A stretch of 64,000 nt of DNA, taken from NCBI GenBank assembly GCA_021234155.1, contig JAJEKV010000099.1, positions 240,560 through 304,559 of the forward strand, written 5' to 3'. Source of the stretch: Isoetes taiwanensis (lineage: Eukaryota > Streptophyta > Lycopodiopsida > Isoetales > Isoetaceae). Positions within the stretch are counted from its first letter, which is position 1; each line of letters starts with the position of its first letter. This document shows, piece after piece, positions 11,050 through 23,450 of the stretch. The notes beneath the pieces are model-generated. The model saw nothing but the letters and a program-made list of their open reading frames with translations, was not told the DNA's origin and searched no databases. Both the position numbers and the translations under genes were made by a program.

Positions 11050-14000
11050 GCAGGAAAGAGCCAGTGTACATCTAAAAACTCAACTTCTGCTTCTTCGAAG
11101 CAAAAGCAGAAAAAACGGGCAGCAGAATTAGCACTCTAGTGGAAGGGATGCCATAACTTTTTGGCATGTCTCTTCACTCATCTTGAAAATGTTGTTACCA
11201 AGATTCTTCATATCAAACTTCACCTGTCTGACAAGGTGGCTATACAAACTAGCAACCGGCTTGTCCAATAGCAACTCAAATTGAGTGCATCCGCTTGTTT
11301 GTAGTAATGGCTTAAACTATAACTTCTCCTACACCAAATGCAAGACCCCAAGCATCTTCATATGCATCTAACAATGTGTGTTTAGTCTCTCAGACACCTA
11401 AAAACATAAAAGTCAACTCCCTCTTCATCTTCCTCGATGTGCATTTTAACAAAGTTATCTCCAACTTCTAGAAGAGAACTAAGGTAATCTACTTCTTCAT
11501 CTTCTTCTTCTTCATCTTCTTCTTCTTCCTCCCCGACTAATTGTTGTGGATGTTTCTTCAAAGAACCTTTGGTTTCGGGGCTCATTGGAGCCATGCTCCC
11601 AAACGTGTTTTGTTCGCGGCAAGAATCCCTTTTACCATGAAAGCAATAGGAACAATAGCAAGAGAGGCATCTCAGAAGCAACTTTGCGGTGGTTCTTTTT
11701 GTCACATGGTCCGATGCAATGAAGTTTAGAGCTCCCACATAGTGTTTTCCACTCCTTCCTTTTCAGATTTGTCTACATTTTGGGGATCAATATGCCAAAA
11801 GAACCTCGCAATATAAAACAGATTCATGCAACTTCAAATCTAAGAAAAATATAAAAAAAAAAGAATTTACCTTCTTATATGAGGGTCGGGTGGATTGTTC
11901 ATCATGTACCGCTTCATGAAATCGACAATGTCTTTGGCACGCCCAATTTCCGTGACTCATACTTCAATTGCTCTCTTGCCAAAACCCTTTTCAATATTGC
12001 ACCTTGTCCATCATGTTCTCCTTTGCCATGAGAACTGCAAAGAAATTCCACTCATACTCAATTCCTCCACTACACACATAGTTCCTTCCTAAATACCGTA
12101 AAGGCCTTGCTCCTTTAAACTGGGATGTGCAACCATCACTCCAAAAATATGTTTCTTGTACTCAATGTTATGTGCTCTAAGCCACAAAGATGTACTTTCA
12201 AGCAATGTTGTACAAACTCGTGGCTATGCTCCCTGTCATCCAAATATAAAATTGCACTTCCTTTATAATTCTCCTCCCGATTGGTGCCGATGATCTCCTC
12301 GACTTGTCTTCTTCTTTCTTTTCAGCTTATCCCGCCTCGCTTTCTTTGCTCTCGCCTTTTAACTTCCATCTCCTCTATCTCAATTTGGGTTGTATGTCTA
12401 TATGTGATATGAACCGCAATTGAGGTCTGGTCCGTGGTGCTGGCAAGATTGTGCCTCCTCCTCAATTTTAAAACTGTAATTTTCAGCAAAGTCAATTACA
12501 GACAATTGCATCTTCGTGAAAGGTATCCAAACACGCCCCGAATTGCTTTTGCTCGCCAGTTGTGCCACATAATTGTGTGTGACAAATTGTACCATTGTCT
12601 TGTTGGCATGCTTCATGAACTCGGCGTACTCTCGCTCTTGTATGCAAGTCTTGTTACTTTGGTCGGTTTCCTCCCTCCCATTTTTTTCTTGGTAGTCTCC
12701 TTCATGTATCCAACTTCTTGTCGATTTCGCATCATGAACATTTCGTCGGCTTAGTTTGCGTTTGTTTAAAAAGAATGTTAAACGAAAGCACAATTTAATT
12801 AAACCAAACAGTAATACCTTTTCAAACCTGTTTCCACTCCACTTTGTAATCGGTTTTATCTTCTCCTTAGGACAAAAGCAAACCTGTTTATAACACCACA
12901 ATTAAAGTTAATGAAAGAAAGAATATCTTTCATAACATTGAAGAGACAAACTTAAGAGTACCTTTTCAGCCCACAATCTTTGCATGCCAACCGCATTACA
13001 TTGATGTTTGTGCCATTCTTCATCTTCTTCTTTAGGGCGCACCATTTGCCTCCAAAAATCACTAGTGGATTTATAAACATGGTTCTTGGCACTACGTGGT
13101 TACCATCACCACAAAAAGCACAATTACAATTGCATTCTTTGTGCACCCCATTTGATCTGTTTCGATTTTGTTGAGTGCTTGCATCACATACTCAAAGTGC
13201 ATGTGATATTTAAAAAGAATGTGTGTCTCTTTCTTTAAACGCTTCACAAAAGATGGTTTCAAGAATTCAAATGTGCTACCGGAAATCTTCATTTCATTGA
13301 ATTCCTTTTGAATGCCATGTAAAATTGCAACTATAAACAAAGCGTAAATACGAGTTCCAAAAAATTAAAAGCAAAGAATATAGTAAAGCGTAACAAGCTT
13401 GTAAAACATATAAAGCATAATAATTACTCGAGAAATTTCAAGCAGCTTGTATTGATGATCAATTTTTTCACCATCTTTTGTAACAAACTTTCTCACATGC
13501 TTCCCTCGTGATGGTGAGACTCTTGTGTTTTCTCGGTCGTAACTTGTAAACGTAATTTTAACCTCATCGCTTATTGCATCCCGATCTCTTTTTCCTTGAA
13601 AAACATTGACCCACGGACCACATTCTTGTTCTCGCCATTACTCTTCTTTCCGTTGTTCGCGAAAAAACAGATTTTCTTGATACATGAAGGAGGCGCGGGT
13701 AACCAGACGGTGGTTGATTTTGTTTGTCGTTGAAGATACCATTTGCAATGTGGACTTTCTTGCTTGCATTATATCCCGCCTTCCTTAGTTTCTTTTGTTG
13801 ATTGAGTGTCTCTTGAACATTTCTAATTACATTCTTCATGACCTTGCTTTTGATCATGATCAACAAAATCCACCTCCAAAGGGCAATTTCTTTCTTCACT
13901 CTCTTCACAAACTGCACCACCAGTGCCTTATCCCCTTCTTTCAAAGGCTTTTGGATATTATTGAAATAATCGCCCAAATTCTGGACAATTCTTGAAGCCT

Positions 14001-14163
14001 TCTCGCACTCAAGCCACCGGCCAACTTGAGGGATGGATATTTTCTTTCTCCCTCTCCCTATCTCTTTTCCTCTGCCTAGATTGCCTTCTTCTCTCTCGGC
14101 TTGAATTTCCCGGAAAATTTGAAGTCGCTTTTCTTCATCTAAATCTGATGCTGATTGATCCAT
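11050..14163 (-). pseudogene. Transposase-like gene with DFAENY / WSDG-QFK / HGKG-DG motifs
   Basis: The gene probably starts at ATG 14163 (MDQSASDLDEEKRLQIFREI) and runs leftward. Recognisable blocks in order are: a basic N-terminal region (14163-13564); KPSFVKRLKKETHILFKYHM (about 13255-13195); a Cys-rich patch (about 13140-12960); FMKHANKTMVQFVTHN (about 12635-12588); IDFAENYSFKIEEEAQS (about 12500-12450); WSDGCTSQFKGARPLRYLG (about 12150-12090); EYEWNFFA then SHGKGEHDGQGAILKR (about 12055-11985); a Cys-rich and acidic C-terminal part (11738-11382). Together they match, from memory, a large and poorly named protein family found in animals, mosses and ferns. The Asp residues of DFAENY, SDG and HDG could be a DDE-type catalytic set; that is inference. 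A donor at about 11870 (AGAAGGTAAATT, minus strand) indicates real introns, but several frameshifts remain. Confidence 0.65.
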
Positions 14164-14457
14164 TTAGAATCGTGTTGTGCATAGAATTGTGTTGTACAGA
14201 GAAACCGTGCTGCACAAAGAAAATTCTGTTCAGGGGTACAACACCGGATCATGCTTCCCGCCATTGCCAAATCTATTCACTCTCCATGCCATCTCACAAC
14301 AACCCCGCCAAATTGATTCTGTACCGAATTTGATTTTGCGGGTAGCCATGTCATCGATCCGGAAGCAATTTGCTAAAAACGGATCATCGCGTTCCCGCTC
14401 TCCAAGCACCTCCAAGCACAGCGGACCAAGCACGAAAAGCAGCGCGTCCGGACGGGT

Positions 14458-14487
14458 GCTTTTGTACCCCAATATCTAACTTAGACC
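14458..14487 (-). repeat. Right terminal inverted repeat
   Basis: Thirty bases, reverse complement of the left end, followed by TGTTGG (14488-14493). Confidence 0.85.
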
Positions 14488-14493
14488 TGTTGG

Positions 14494-15740
14494 CCTTGCT
14501 TCGCCAATTTTTTCTTTATTGTTCTCTTTGCCTGATTTTTTCTAGTCGCCCCTTTATTTTTCCTATTTTTCCTTTGCTTCACTTTTGCCATATTTTTCCT
14601 AGTTTGCTCATTCCTGTTGAGGTAGATTCCTCTTCTATCGGCCAGTTGGTTGTATCATAGGACCCATCCTAAGGAATGCCCATTTCTTGATTACGTCAAA
14701 GGATCATGTTAGAATTCATATGTTGTTAGGACTGGGCTATATCAAATGATCCTCCTCATGTTGGAAATGATCTAAGTTTTTTTTATCATTTAGACACCAT
14801 TTATTGAAACGATGCTCTCAATGCCGAGCTACTTGCACGTGCCTTAGCTTCACTTGGATTATGACCGAGCACAATCTTATGTCGAGCTGTTAAAAAGAGA
14901 GCTATTTGGAGTTTTCTAACTTTCCACTTCTGAGCAACAGACTGACAATTTGGCCATCTTCCTGCATGCTGCAGAGTGCTATTTTGAAAGAAGGGTTACA
15001 AGGAGGCCTTCATGTTCAGCCATGTAAAGACCTTAAATGCTGGCTCGGGCAGGTAGTTGACCCATTTCCAGGTCACAGGCGGTCAAACAAGACAAAGCTT
15101 TCAGCAAAGACAAGAAGGCACAATACATTGTAGCATATCAGTGGAAAATATTCTACCGCCTTAATCGGCATCCTTAGACATTTTAGAGAAGAGTGTTACA
15201 CAAACCCTTGCAACCTATAGGAGGTAACATCTCCTTTCAACAATGGGTACAACATATTATAACCATCATTCAATTAAATTGGGATTATGTCTTGATTTTG
15301 GGACAAATTTCATATTGCAAGTTTTTTAGTAACTTGATTAAAGTCACTATACGTTAACATATAATCACACACCTTAATATAAATTCACACCTTAACTTCA
15401 AATTACAAAATCATATATCATGAAACTCAAGTAGTACACAACTTTTATTAACTGTGATTGATACATAGTAACTGTTTTTCATTTTTCCACCAGCATCCCC
15501 AAGGATATGAGAACCTTATTCCTTACATCCTAAGGTATTGTAACTCTCATTTGTTTTACTTGGAATAGTTTTGGAGTCCACGAGTACAATACAGCTTTCA
15601 ATGTTCAGCCAAAGATCATGACCACTAGGATTTCTCCTCCACCCTTTGTCCAACAATCTAAATATCTTTCTTTATCAGTGACATTACTCAACTGATGTAC
15701 TGGACACCACTATTCCACGCGCACCTTATTGAAGTTAACA
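14494..15740. other. No recognised gene
   Basis: Starts with about 160 bp of T-rich sequence resembling the other flank of the transposon, then AT-rich DNA. An open frame at 14906-15133 has no recognisable motif. Confidence 0.4.
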
Positions 15741-18384
15741 TCACCTTCTTCTTTGCAAATATCCAAGATAGTGTATCCCAACCACAATGGATAGGTCTGC
15801 TGTGGTTTTTACTACAAATTGGTGGCACTCCACGCCTTGAGAAGGTTCATAACAATCTATGCCTAGATATTTTGGTCTATCCTTCTTAGGACCAACATAG
15901 TGTTTATTAGATTGAGGAGGAGCATATGCCTTCACAATGCTACTAATGGTACCATCATCTTCACAAGCACAGCCTAATGTTTTCCACTTACTTTTAGGGA
16001 ACCACCCTTCTTTCAAATTTTCCGAGGATGTGTCTACCTCATCCAACAAGTTGATCACCTTCTTCCAATAATCTATCAATGCACGATTAGTCTCATCTAA
16101 ATTAGTTTGCCAATGCTTGATGTAGTCATTGATGCCATCCTTAGTCAATCCCAATTGCTTGACTTCTTGGTTGGTTTTAGAGCTTTTGGTTGACCGTGAG
16201 GTATCATAGGCTTGCCATTTGCATCCTTTTGCCAAATTTTTGCCCCACCTCTCCACTTCTCCTCCTCGAAGGTCTCATTTTCCATTGCATGATTGGAATC
16301 CCTTCTCTCACCCAAAAGTGAATTGAAGAGGTCTAGAATGACCTTCCATGTCGAGAGCATAACCATCCACAAAACTCTTCCAATCGTGCACTTCTTCTAT
16401 GAGAGATCCTATAGGAGATGGATTTGTACATCCATGAAATATTTCCAATAGCCCGGGAAAGTTGGTAAATCGTCATTGCCTCAATACATGACTATATTTT
16501 CCAAACAATGCGTCCACATCCTCATGAGTATGTCTGGGCATTAGGAACCCCAAATTGACTCTTTCAAAAATACCCATAGGTGTTAAGTAGGATAGGAAAG
16601 AAAACATCCACCTGTTCTTATTTTGACCAAAGACAATTATCTAGTTGCAAGAGAGGCTTTCGGGCAGATCTCGAGGTTAAGCACGAGATGTTGAAGCTCC
16701 AACATGTTCATTAGGTCCATTACTCCTAAACCTTGCCTTGCTAAACTTTTCAATACTATTAGGGGTTCCATCCAACAATGCACTATGTAGTGCCTGGCTA
16801 GCTATAGGATCCTGGAGGTGACCATTGTAACCTTTATCATAATTTCTTAAACACCTCATGATACTCCCAATGTGAAAATCTGGACCATCACTCCACAACT
16901 CTAAACCTAAAACGACCATAGTAGGTCCGGAGATCGCCCATGCAATATTGCCCCGCCATTGAAATCAAAGGAAAGGGTATGATCTTCCACATGACTTAGG
17001 AATGTACTTTGAATTGTGGAAGACAAGTCTTCTCTGTTGGTCCATTTTATCATGTATAAGACATAGATAGTATTAGGTTCCATTGCGTATAAGGTCCTCC
17101 ACATCCAATAAGTTGATCTACATGATAGTTGATCCTGTCATATGGTCCTTCATATGTTCCCTTATCTTTGCCCTTAGACTTGGTTGTACGCCTTATCTAG
17201 TATCTCCTTCCTTTAACACATAAATTGCACTTGGCAAAGTTGTTTGAAGTTGCTATGGTCACATGCTTGAAATGCTTATTCCTTAGCCTACTAAAACTGG
17301 CTGGGATATAGAGGCCACCCAAGTTCCCAAGCAATGCATTTATTTCCTCTAATATGCTCTTCCGGGTACAATGGGATGGCAATCTCTTTCAACAATAACT
17401 CTACCCCCTGTTCATCCTTCTTACTCTTATGTGGCATGTTTTTCAGATTGAAATCCACATATCTTTCAAATATTTCCTTTGCACTATAGTTCTGAGGTAG
17501 GCCTTACTGTGCCGCTGTTCCCATGCAATGCAATTTTACTACCATTTTCATGTCTCTTTTCCAGTTGTGCCAAGAAGAGGTTGGAATTCCATGTATAGCC
17601 ATCCATGCTTTTGAACATATCCACTTTCCATTCAATGGGAATCTTTTCTTCTTTGATCTTTCATCCCGAATTGCATAGCCAAATATGGTGTACATGAAAT
17701 TCCTCCCGCTATCACACTTATGTTCCCGATATGTAGCTCTTGCTACCACCATCTCCTCTATTGTGAACATTCTAATACTGTGAGGCCCAACAACATTCAC
17801 TTCCTCTAACCTTCACTGTGGCTTCGTGGAGAGAACAATCATAATCTGACTTGCATCTTTTGGTGGGATAATGTTTGAAAGTTGGAAGTGGCCTCCTGCT
17901 ACACTCCAGGTGAACATTATTGACAATGGTTCTACATCTATAGGAAACATGTAGTTCCCTCCAGTTGAATATTGTCCCTAGGCCATGCAACAATAGTTGG
18001 AACCTCTAGTTGCTTCACACAAGCAAGGCATTCTTGTTTGCCTGAACCCTTTTCCTTCCAATTGTCATATAATTTTGAGATTGCCACACCTAACCCTGTC
18101 CTCCCCTAATCTTTCATCATTCAACGCATTGATAGGATTTGCTAGAACAATAATCCCTTCTCCCATCGCCTCTCTGTATGCATGCATGGGATCTTGACCT
18201 TTTTGTTTTTCCAATCTAACCCGAGTATAAAGTACAATTTCCTTTCTTTGGCATCATCCTTTTCATTTCTCGGTCTTTTCCTTTCCTTTGCCATCATCTT
18301 TGTCATCTTCATTAGTTGGGAATTTTTCCTTGCCTTGATCAAAGATCATTGGGGGCCTTGGGGATTTAGCATTTTGCATGCCAT
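15741..18384 (-). pseudogene. DUF7869-type transposase-like gene remnant
   Basis: Reading leftward: a Lys-rich start (18342-18142), then KWICSKAWMAIHGIPTSSWH (about 17625-17560), resembling the 'VCRKAFLxxxGI' block before this domain, then HVTIATSNNFAKCNLCVKG (about 17260-17205), then EDHTLSFDFNGGAI (about 16990-16945). A DN, split by a one-base shift from FGQNKNRWMFSFLSYL (about 16640-16590), gives the DNxxGQNKN signature. It is followed by FLMPRHTHEDVDALF (about 16545-16500) and a C-terminal part to 15741. GHTHxDID after QNKN marks the family Pfam lists as DUF7869 (from memory), widespread in plants and animals and often taken as a transposase. A stop follows the HTHED block (about 16480) and there are several frame changes. 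No terminal repeats were found for it. Confidence 0.7.
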
Positions 18385-18415
18385 TGACCTAAAATGCATA
18401 AAAACATATAGTAAG

Positions 18416-18830
18416 TTAGCATATCCAAATAACATCTCCCTAGCATATCCAAATAACATCTCCCTAGCATGAGTTAACCTATAATATATTAACCTATAAT
18501 AACCTTAAATGTTGTAACCTTAGAAACAACTTTTAAGGTTATTATAGGTTAGCAATTTTTAGGTTAGAAGTTAATTATAGGTTATTATAGGTTAGAAGTT
18601 TTAAGGTAGGTTATTATAGGTTAAAAAGTTAAGGTTAGAAGAAGTAAGTTTGGTTAACTTTTAAGGTTAGAAGTTATAAGGTTAAAATTTTCTAACCTTA
18701 AATAAATATAACCTTAAAACTTCTAAAACTTAAAACTTCTAAATTCTAATTCAAACCCTTAAACTTAAAACCTTAACTATTAACTTATAACATTAAAATA
18801 TTACCTTAAAATTTTTATCCTAACATATAT
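18416..18830. repeat. Short tandem duplication and AACCTTAA-type repeats
   Basis: A 24-bp unit beginning AGCATATCCAAATAACATCT is perfectly duplicated (about 18418-18465). From 18478 to about 18800, words such as AACCTATAATAACC and GGTTATTATAGGTT alternate on both strands and make many potential hairpins. It borders the 5' side of the DUF7869 gene remnant and could be its subterminal region. Confidence 0.7.
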
Positions 18831-20790
18831 AAAGCAAAGCAGGATTTTTGTTTGAAAAAAATAGGTTCTAATATTTCCGTCACGAGAAGGGCTCTCTAGT
18901 GGACACGTTAGTTTTGGCCATTTCTCATTTTTTTTTTTTTCCCTTATTTTCTTTGTCCCACACGTGGTGGTAGGGAACTAGTTCTTCGCATCCTTTTGTT
19001 CCACCATAGCCGTAAGCTCCAAGCATTGGGGCTAGGAAATTTCAAGGGCCAAATCCATGCATGTCCGCCGGCTGGGTACGCCGTGGCCGCTTTTGTTGGA
19101 GCAAAGTCTAGGTACTCCGGTGGCAAACCGCTTTGAATGTGGGTTTTATATATTTGCTTCTCGAAGCTCGTGATCATTGCCGATGTCGTGCCTATTCCGA
19201 TGCATAACGTAATCTTTTTTTTTGAGGCCAAGGGGAAACTATTTGTCTTTGTGTCGCTAAATCTCGCTTTGAGATTGTAGAATTTATCCGATAGCAACAG
19301 AGCTTAGCCCAAAAAACAGCTATGTTTCAAAGATTGATCGACTGCAGATCGCATCGTAGAAGAACCCAAATTTAAAATTGAGAGTGTACGAAGGGAAACA
19401 CGAAAAGGGAAACAGAGTTGTTGGGCACAAACATGGCCGACCCTTAATCTTCAACTCTAGAAGCTTTTGGTAGTTCAAGAGGTAGTCTAAGGCGTGAGAT
19501 CGCGAGCGCTAGCCTTAGAAGCGGCAGTGTATGAAACTGGGTTGCATCAAACAATGTGTTCGCAAAATCTTCTCCGTTTGCAAGGTCCATCAGCAGAAGA
19601 TGATGAAGAAGCCTAAATGACCCCATTGCAGAGTTATTTTGAGCTAACAAAGAGAAAAAAGGTCAGCCGGGTATTGTTCCCGTTTCGATGTTGACCTTTA
19701 TATGAAGGTATTTCCATTTGTCAATAACTTTTCTACGCGCTATTCAAGGTTATATTTTGTATGTGCATAACATGTTTTTCCTTCACAGGCCCAGGTCATC
19801 ACAGATTATATATTGAAGAGTCTTTTATGCAAGAAAGTCTATTTCAGTTTTCTTAAGGATAAGTGCTCTGCAAACTTCCGCGTGATTGCCGATCCCCGGT
19901 TTCCTAGATTTCTTGGATCACCGCCAGCTTTTGGATCGTTTCTTAAAGGACACGAAGGGCAGGGCTGTGGTGCGATCCCGACGTTACTAACTATGAGGAC
20001 CCCGAAGCCTTTGTTACTAGATTAGAGATGGCAAATATTAGAAAAACCCTCGCTTTTGAGCTACGGCCGAATATCGGAAATGTCCTCCCCCGCCGCGGAT
20101 AAGAATCTAAATCATCATAATTTGATGCTCGCATCCGCCTATGGTGCCAACTGTGGGCGATTTTGTGCTTAGTACCTTTAAGCTTGGGTGTAAAGGTACT
20201 TGCTCTCGTAAAGCAATCCCCGCCTGGATCTTGAGCAAGGTCGATGTCGGGGCCTAAAGCGAGGCCCAAGCCGTGAATCTAATGGGGCATGGCTTTGGAA
20301 GCCCTAAGTGAGGCCCAAGATGTGAATCGGTGGCTCATGCAGAACCCATTGTTAGAACTCCACAAGCTCAAAACAATGGTTCGGTTATGACATTTTTCCT
20401 AATGGGCATTGCAACGGTAAAAACCATTTCTCTAAAGCATCAAGATGCTCTATACCATCTCCTCTCCTCTATCAAATTTATGTCCGTGGAAGAGCCGGCT
20501 GCAAAGATCCCAGTGCCATTTTCGAGGACTACGTTTTCGATCTCATCGAGTTTTAGATTTGAGATTTTTTTGGTCCGAGACCGCACTTAAAATGATCGGT
20601 CCCGCGCCTTCTAATTGGGTTCTTCTCCATCGGGATGATATTTCGCAAACTTAAGATTCTGGTTGCGGGTTTTCTAATTTACCTCTTTATCCTCCACTGC
20701 ACGGGCAATGCACTGCATGCACGAAAAACTCTTCTGTGTTTGGAATTTCTATAGAGTTAGTAAAAATTATCACCGTATGCATGATTGGCT
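18831..20790. other. No recognised gene
   Basis: Several open frames of 60-120 codons on both strands (for example minus 19297-18944 and plus 19813-20025) overlap one another and contain no motif I recognise. The upstream exon of the P450 at 20.8 kb may lie near 20.3-20.7 kb but cannot be supported. Confidence 0.35.
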
Positions 20791-20799
20791 ACTAGAATA

Positions 20800-21731
20800 G
20801 TTTGAAGCGGAAATCTACCTTTAACCCCATGCCCGGATTCGGATATGCCTATCTTTGTGGACCCCGAGAACGTTGAACACATTTTAAAGATCAACTTTCC
20901 GTAATTATCCTAAAAGGTATTCATAGTTTACCTCATCATTTTTTAGTTTCAATTGTGGTCATTTGGGATCTAATTCTAATTGATCTATCAATTAGGGAGA
21001 ACAATTTCATGAAGTGATGGAGGTTCTTTTAGGTGATGGCATTTTTAATTCTGATGGAGAGCTCTAGAGAAGACAAAGGAAAACTGCTAGTTTTGAATTT
21101 GCATCTACGGTTTGAGAGATTTTTAGCACACCGGTATTAGGAATTATGCTATAAAAGCTCTCAAGCATTATCCAGCGTTCAATTGCAAGAGAAACTACAT
21201 TTGACATGCAGGTAAGGAGACATTTTACCCTAAATCTGTCTTCCAAGTCCTTATACTAAAAAAACTTTGATGCCAATTTCATGTCTAATGTTAAAATTGA
21301 CCAAGTCTATGTCAATTTCATCATCTAAGTTTTGTATGAACAATTTACACCAATCTATTCATCTTATCCTTGATTTGCAGGACCTGTTTATGCGCATGAC
21401 CCTAGACTCTATATGCAAGCTTGGATTTGGAGTTGAAATAGGAACTCTGTCTCCATCGCTTCCAGAGAATCCATTTGCAATTGCATTTGACAATGCAAAT
21501 GCCATTGTTACACAGATATTTGTGGACCCTTTCTGGAGAATCAAGCGCTATTTTAACATAAACCAGGAAGCATTACTCCATAAGAGTGCAAAAATTGTAG
21601 ATGAATTCACCTACAAAGTGATCAGAACAAGAAGGGCAGAGATTGAAGCAATTAAAGCCATGTCTCTGCATAAAAGTGGAGTCTCGGGAAATAAACTAGG
21701 TAGGGGGATATTAAACCTGAAATTATGTTAA
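20800..21731 (+). pseudogene. Cytochrome P450 (CYP704/CYP86-like) pseudogene, 5' part only
   Basis: The reading DPENVEHILKINFP (about 20858-20900) is the typical N-terminal block of CYP86-clan fatty-acid hydroxylases. An intron is followed by FHEVMEVLLGDGIFNSDGEL (about 21007-21065) then a TAG where the family has Trp, and RRQRKTASFEFAS. A donor GTAAGG at about 21212 and acceptor TTTGCAG at about 21380 lead to DLFMRMTLDSICKLGFGVEI (21381 on), then IFVDPFWRIKRYFNI and HKSAKIVDEFTYKVI. These enzymes omega-hydroxylate fatty acids in cutin and sporopollenin synthesis, in the ER. The oxygen-binding helix, ExxR and haem-Cys loop are absent downstream, so the gene is truncated after roughly half its length and has at least three stops. 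Confidence 0.75.
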
Positions 21732-23304
21732 CTGAAGGTCATCTAAGGTTGGAAATGGAGTAAATGATGCCCGGTCGTCGGGCAAATGCAAGTAAAGCCA
21801 TTTTGATTTTCATTCCTAACAATATTCTTGGGACTTTGAGCAAATAATCACATTTTTTTTTTGTAATTCCTCTCATCAATAACATTTTTATAAGCAACTT
21901 TGAACATTTTATTTATCTATCTTTTTGACCTCCTGAAAGTTGTATTCAAAGTAATATTAATGCGATTTTCAAGGAAAAATATTAAAAAAAAAATAAAAAT
22001 ATTTTTTCAAAATACAAAGAATAAAGCACCCACTCGAGTGTCCGGGACATAAAAGTTTTAATGCTTTCCCTTATTATAAGAACAAAAATTTCCCCATGAC
22101 ATGCATTTGCCATCTTGCACTTTGAAATCTAGATGTTTAGTACGATATCATGTTAGGAGAACGTGTTAGCTTGTGGTAGATATTAGATATTAGTATGATA
22201 TCATGTTAGAGGACATGCTAATCAATATGTATTTTGTGACTAAAGAAATCTTTCAATGAGAACTCTAGCATTGAAATGGCATTTTTCTTAGATAATGTCA
22301 ATTATTTCATGTCATTTTAAGGTCTTCTAAAATACATATGAAACTTCTAATGTGAATTCCACATTTTGAATCCCATTTTGAGATATACTATAGATTCAGT
22401 TGGAGATGTTTTACCCCAAGTCAAAGGTGACACAAATTCCCTTGCAATGCATTTAGAAAAAGAAATGTTAGCAGAAATTTCCCCCCACAGTGCATTGAGA
22501 AAGAGAAATGTTCGCTGGCGGCCTTGGTCGCCGGCGTAAATTTCTTTTTTGTAACTTATAACCTTAACCCCTTTGTAATAAATTTTCGGGCAATATTATT
22601 ATTATGGCTGACGAATTTTTAAAGTAGTTATTACTTTTCAATTTACCTCCCCTTTGAACTTAGAATGCGTTCCGAACTTAGGCGTGCTTTTGAACAAATC
22701 TCTACAATCGGTGTGAACTTAGGGTGTCGCTTACAATCTCTCTACAATCTCGGACTTCTCGGCTTCGAGATTTTTCGGACTTCTCGGCCTTCGAAACTTC
22801 ATTTCGCTTTTGGTTGGCTAAACATTTTGAGCAACCGGTAAGTAATTTTTGACTACGGCCCAGGCTTTGAGTTTTACGGCTCTATGTGGCTTACAATCTG
22901 CGCTTTTTTGTGGCTTTTAGGCTACTGATCTTGTTTTTTCTCTGTGGCTTTGGCTTCTACAATCTTCCGCTTTGGTTTTTCTGCTCAAAGGTTTCTACAA
23001 AGCTTTCCAAAAGGTTTCTCGGCTTCTTCTCTAGCTCAAATCAACTTTTGTTTTCGACTTTTGGTTTCGGATCTTGAAGGCAAAGGCTCAAATCTAGGGT
23101 ACGTAAAACAAAGAGGTTAGTATTTCATGTTCTTTACTTAAAGTCACATTATCTTATTCTTTTTTTTTATTCTAGTATTTGAAAGTTCTCGTTCTATCCG
23201 CTTATCTCATATATATGAGCTTTGGGGTTAATCAAGGGGAGTGCTTTGCGGTTTAGACTTTTAGATGCATCGATTCCTATATCGCCTCAAAGACCTTGAT
23301 ATAT
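21732..23304. other. No recognised gene; small hairpin at 21769
   Basis: AT-rich DNA lacking the rest of the P450. A GCCCG-GTCGT-CGGGC hairpin (21769-21783) resembles the Helitron end hairpin at 35.8 kb but has no CTRR after it. Near-duplicate words of about 25 bp (CATTTAGAAAAAGAAATGTT and CATTGAGAAAGAGAAATGTT) lie at about 22449 and 22494. Confidence 0.4.
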
Positions 23305-23450
23305 AGATCTATTGTTTATAAACATCCTCTATTGCTTATAAACATGTTCTATTGCTTATATGATCTTGCTCTATGATTTTGCTCTATCTATTGCTTATAA
23401 ACATGTTCTATTGCTTGTATGATCTTGCTCTATGATCTTGCTCTATCGCT
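23305..23450. repeat. Tandem repeat of a ~60-bp unit
   Basis: The words CTATTGCTTATAAACATGTT and ATGATCTTGCTCTATGATTT recur in order, giving two full copies and a partial one. Confidence 0.8.

Larger units (their letters stand above)
7381..14487. mobile_element. 7.1-kb TIR DNA transposon carrying a transposase-like gene and a phosphatase-like gene
   Basis: The element starts GGTCTAAGTTAGATATTGGG at 7381 and ends with the reverse complement at 14487. The repeats match over 30 bases apart from one base in an A run. The six bases TGTTGG lie immediately outside each end (7375-7380 and 14488-14493), as expected of a target-site duplication. Inside, a plus-strand set of coding remnants (7667-10620) converges on a minus-strand transposase-like gene (14163 down to about 11050). 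I cannot name the superfamily. The 6-bp duplication and the transposase motifs do not fit hAT, MULE, CACTA or PIF/Harbinger in an obvious way. The ends look well kept, while the genes carry frameshifts and stops. Confidence 0.8.

Noticed and set aside
18944-19297. 117-codon minus-strand frame as a gene
   Set aside because: No domain, no neighbour support, and competing frames on the other strand.
21769-21783. Third Helitron 3' end
   Set aside because: The hairpin is present but no CTRR follows it within the usual distance.
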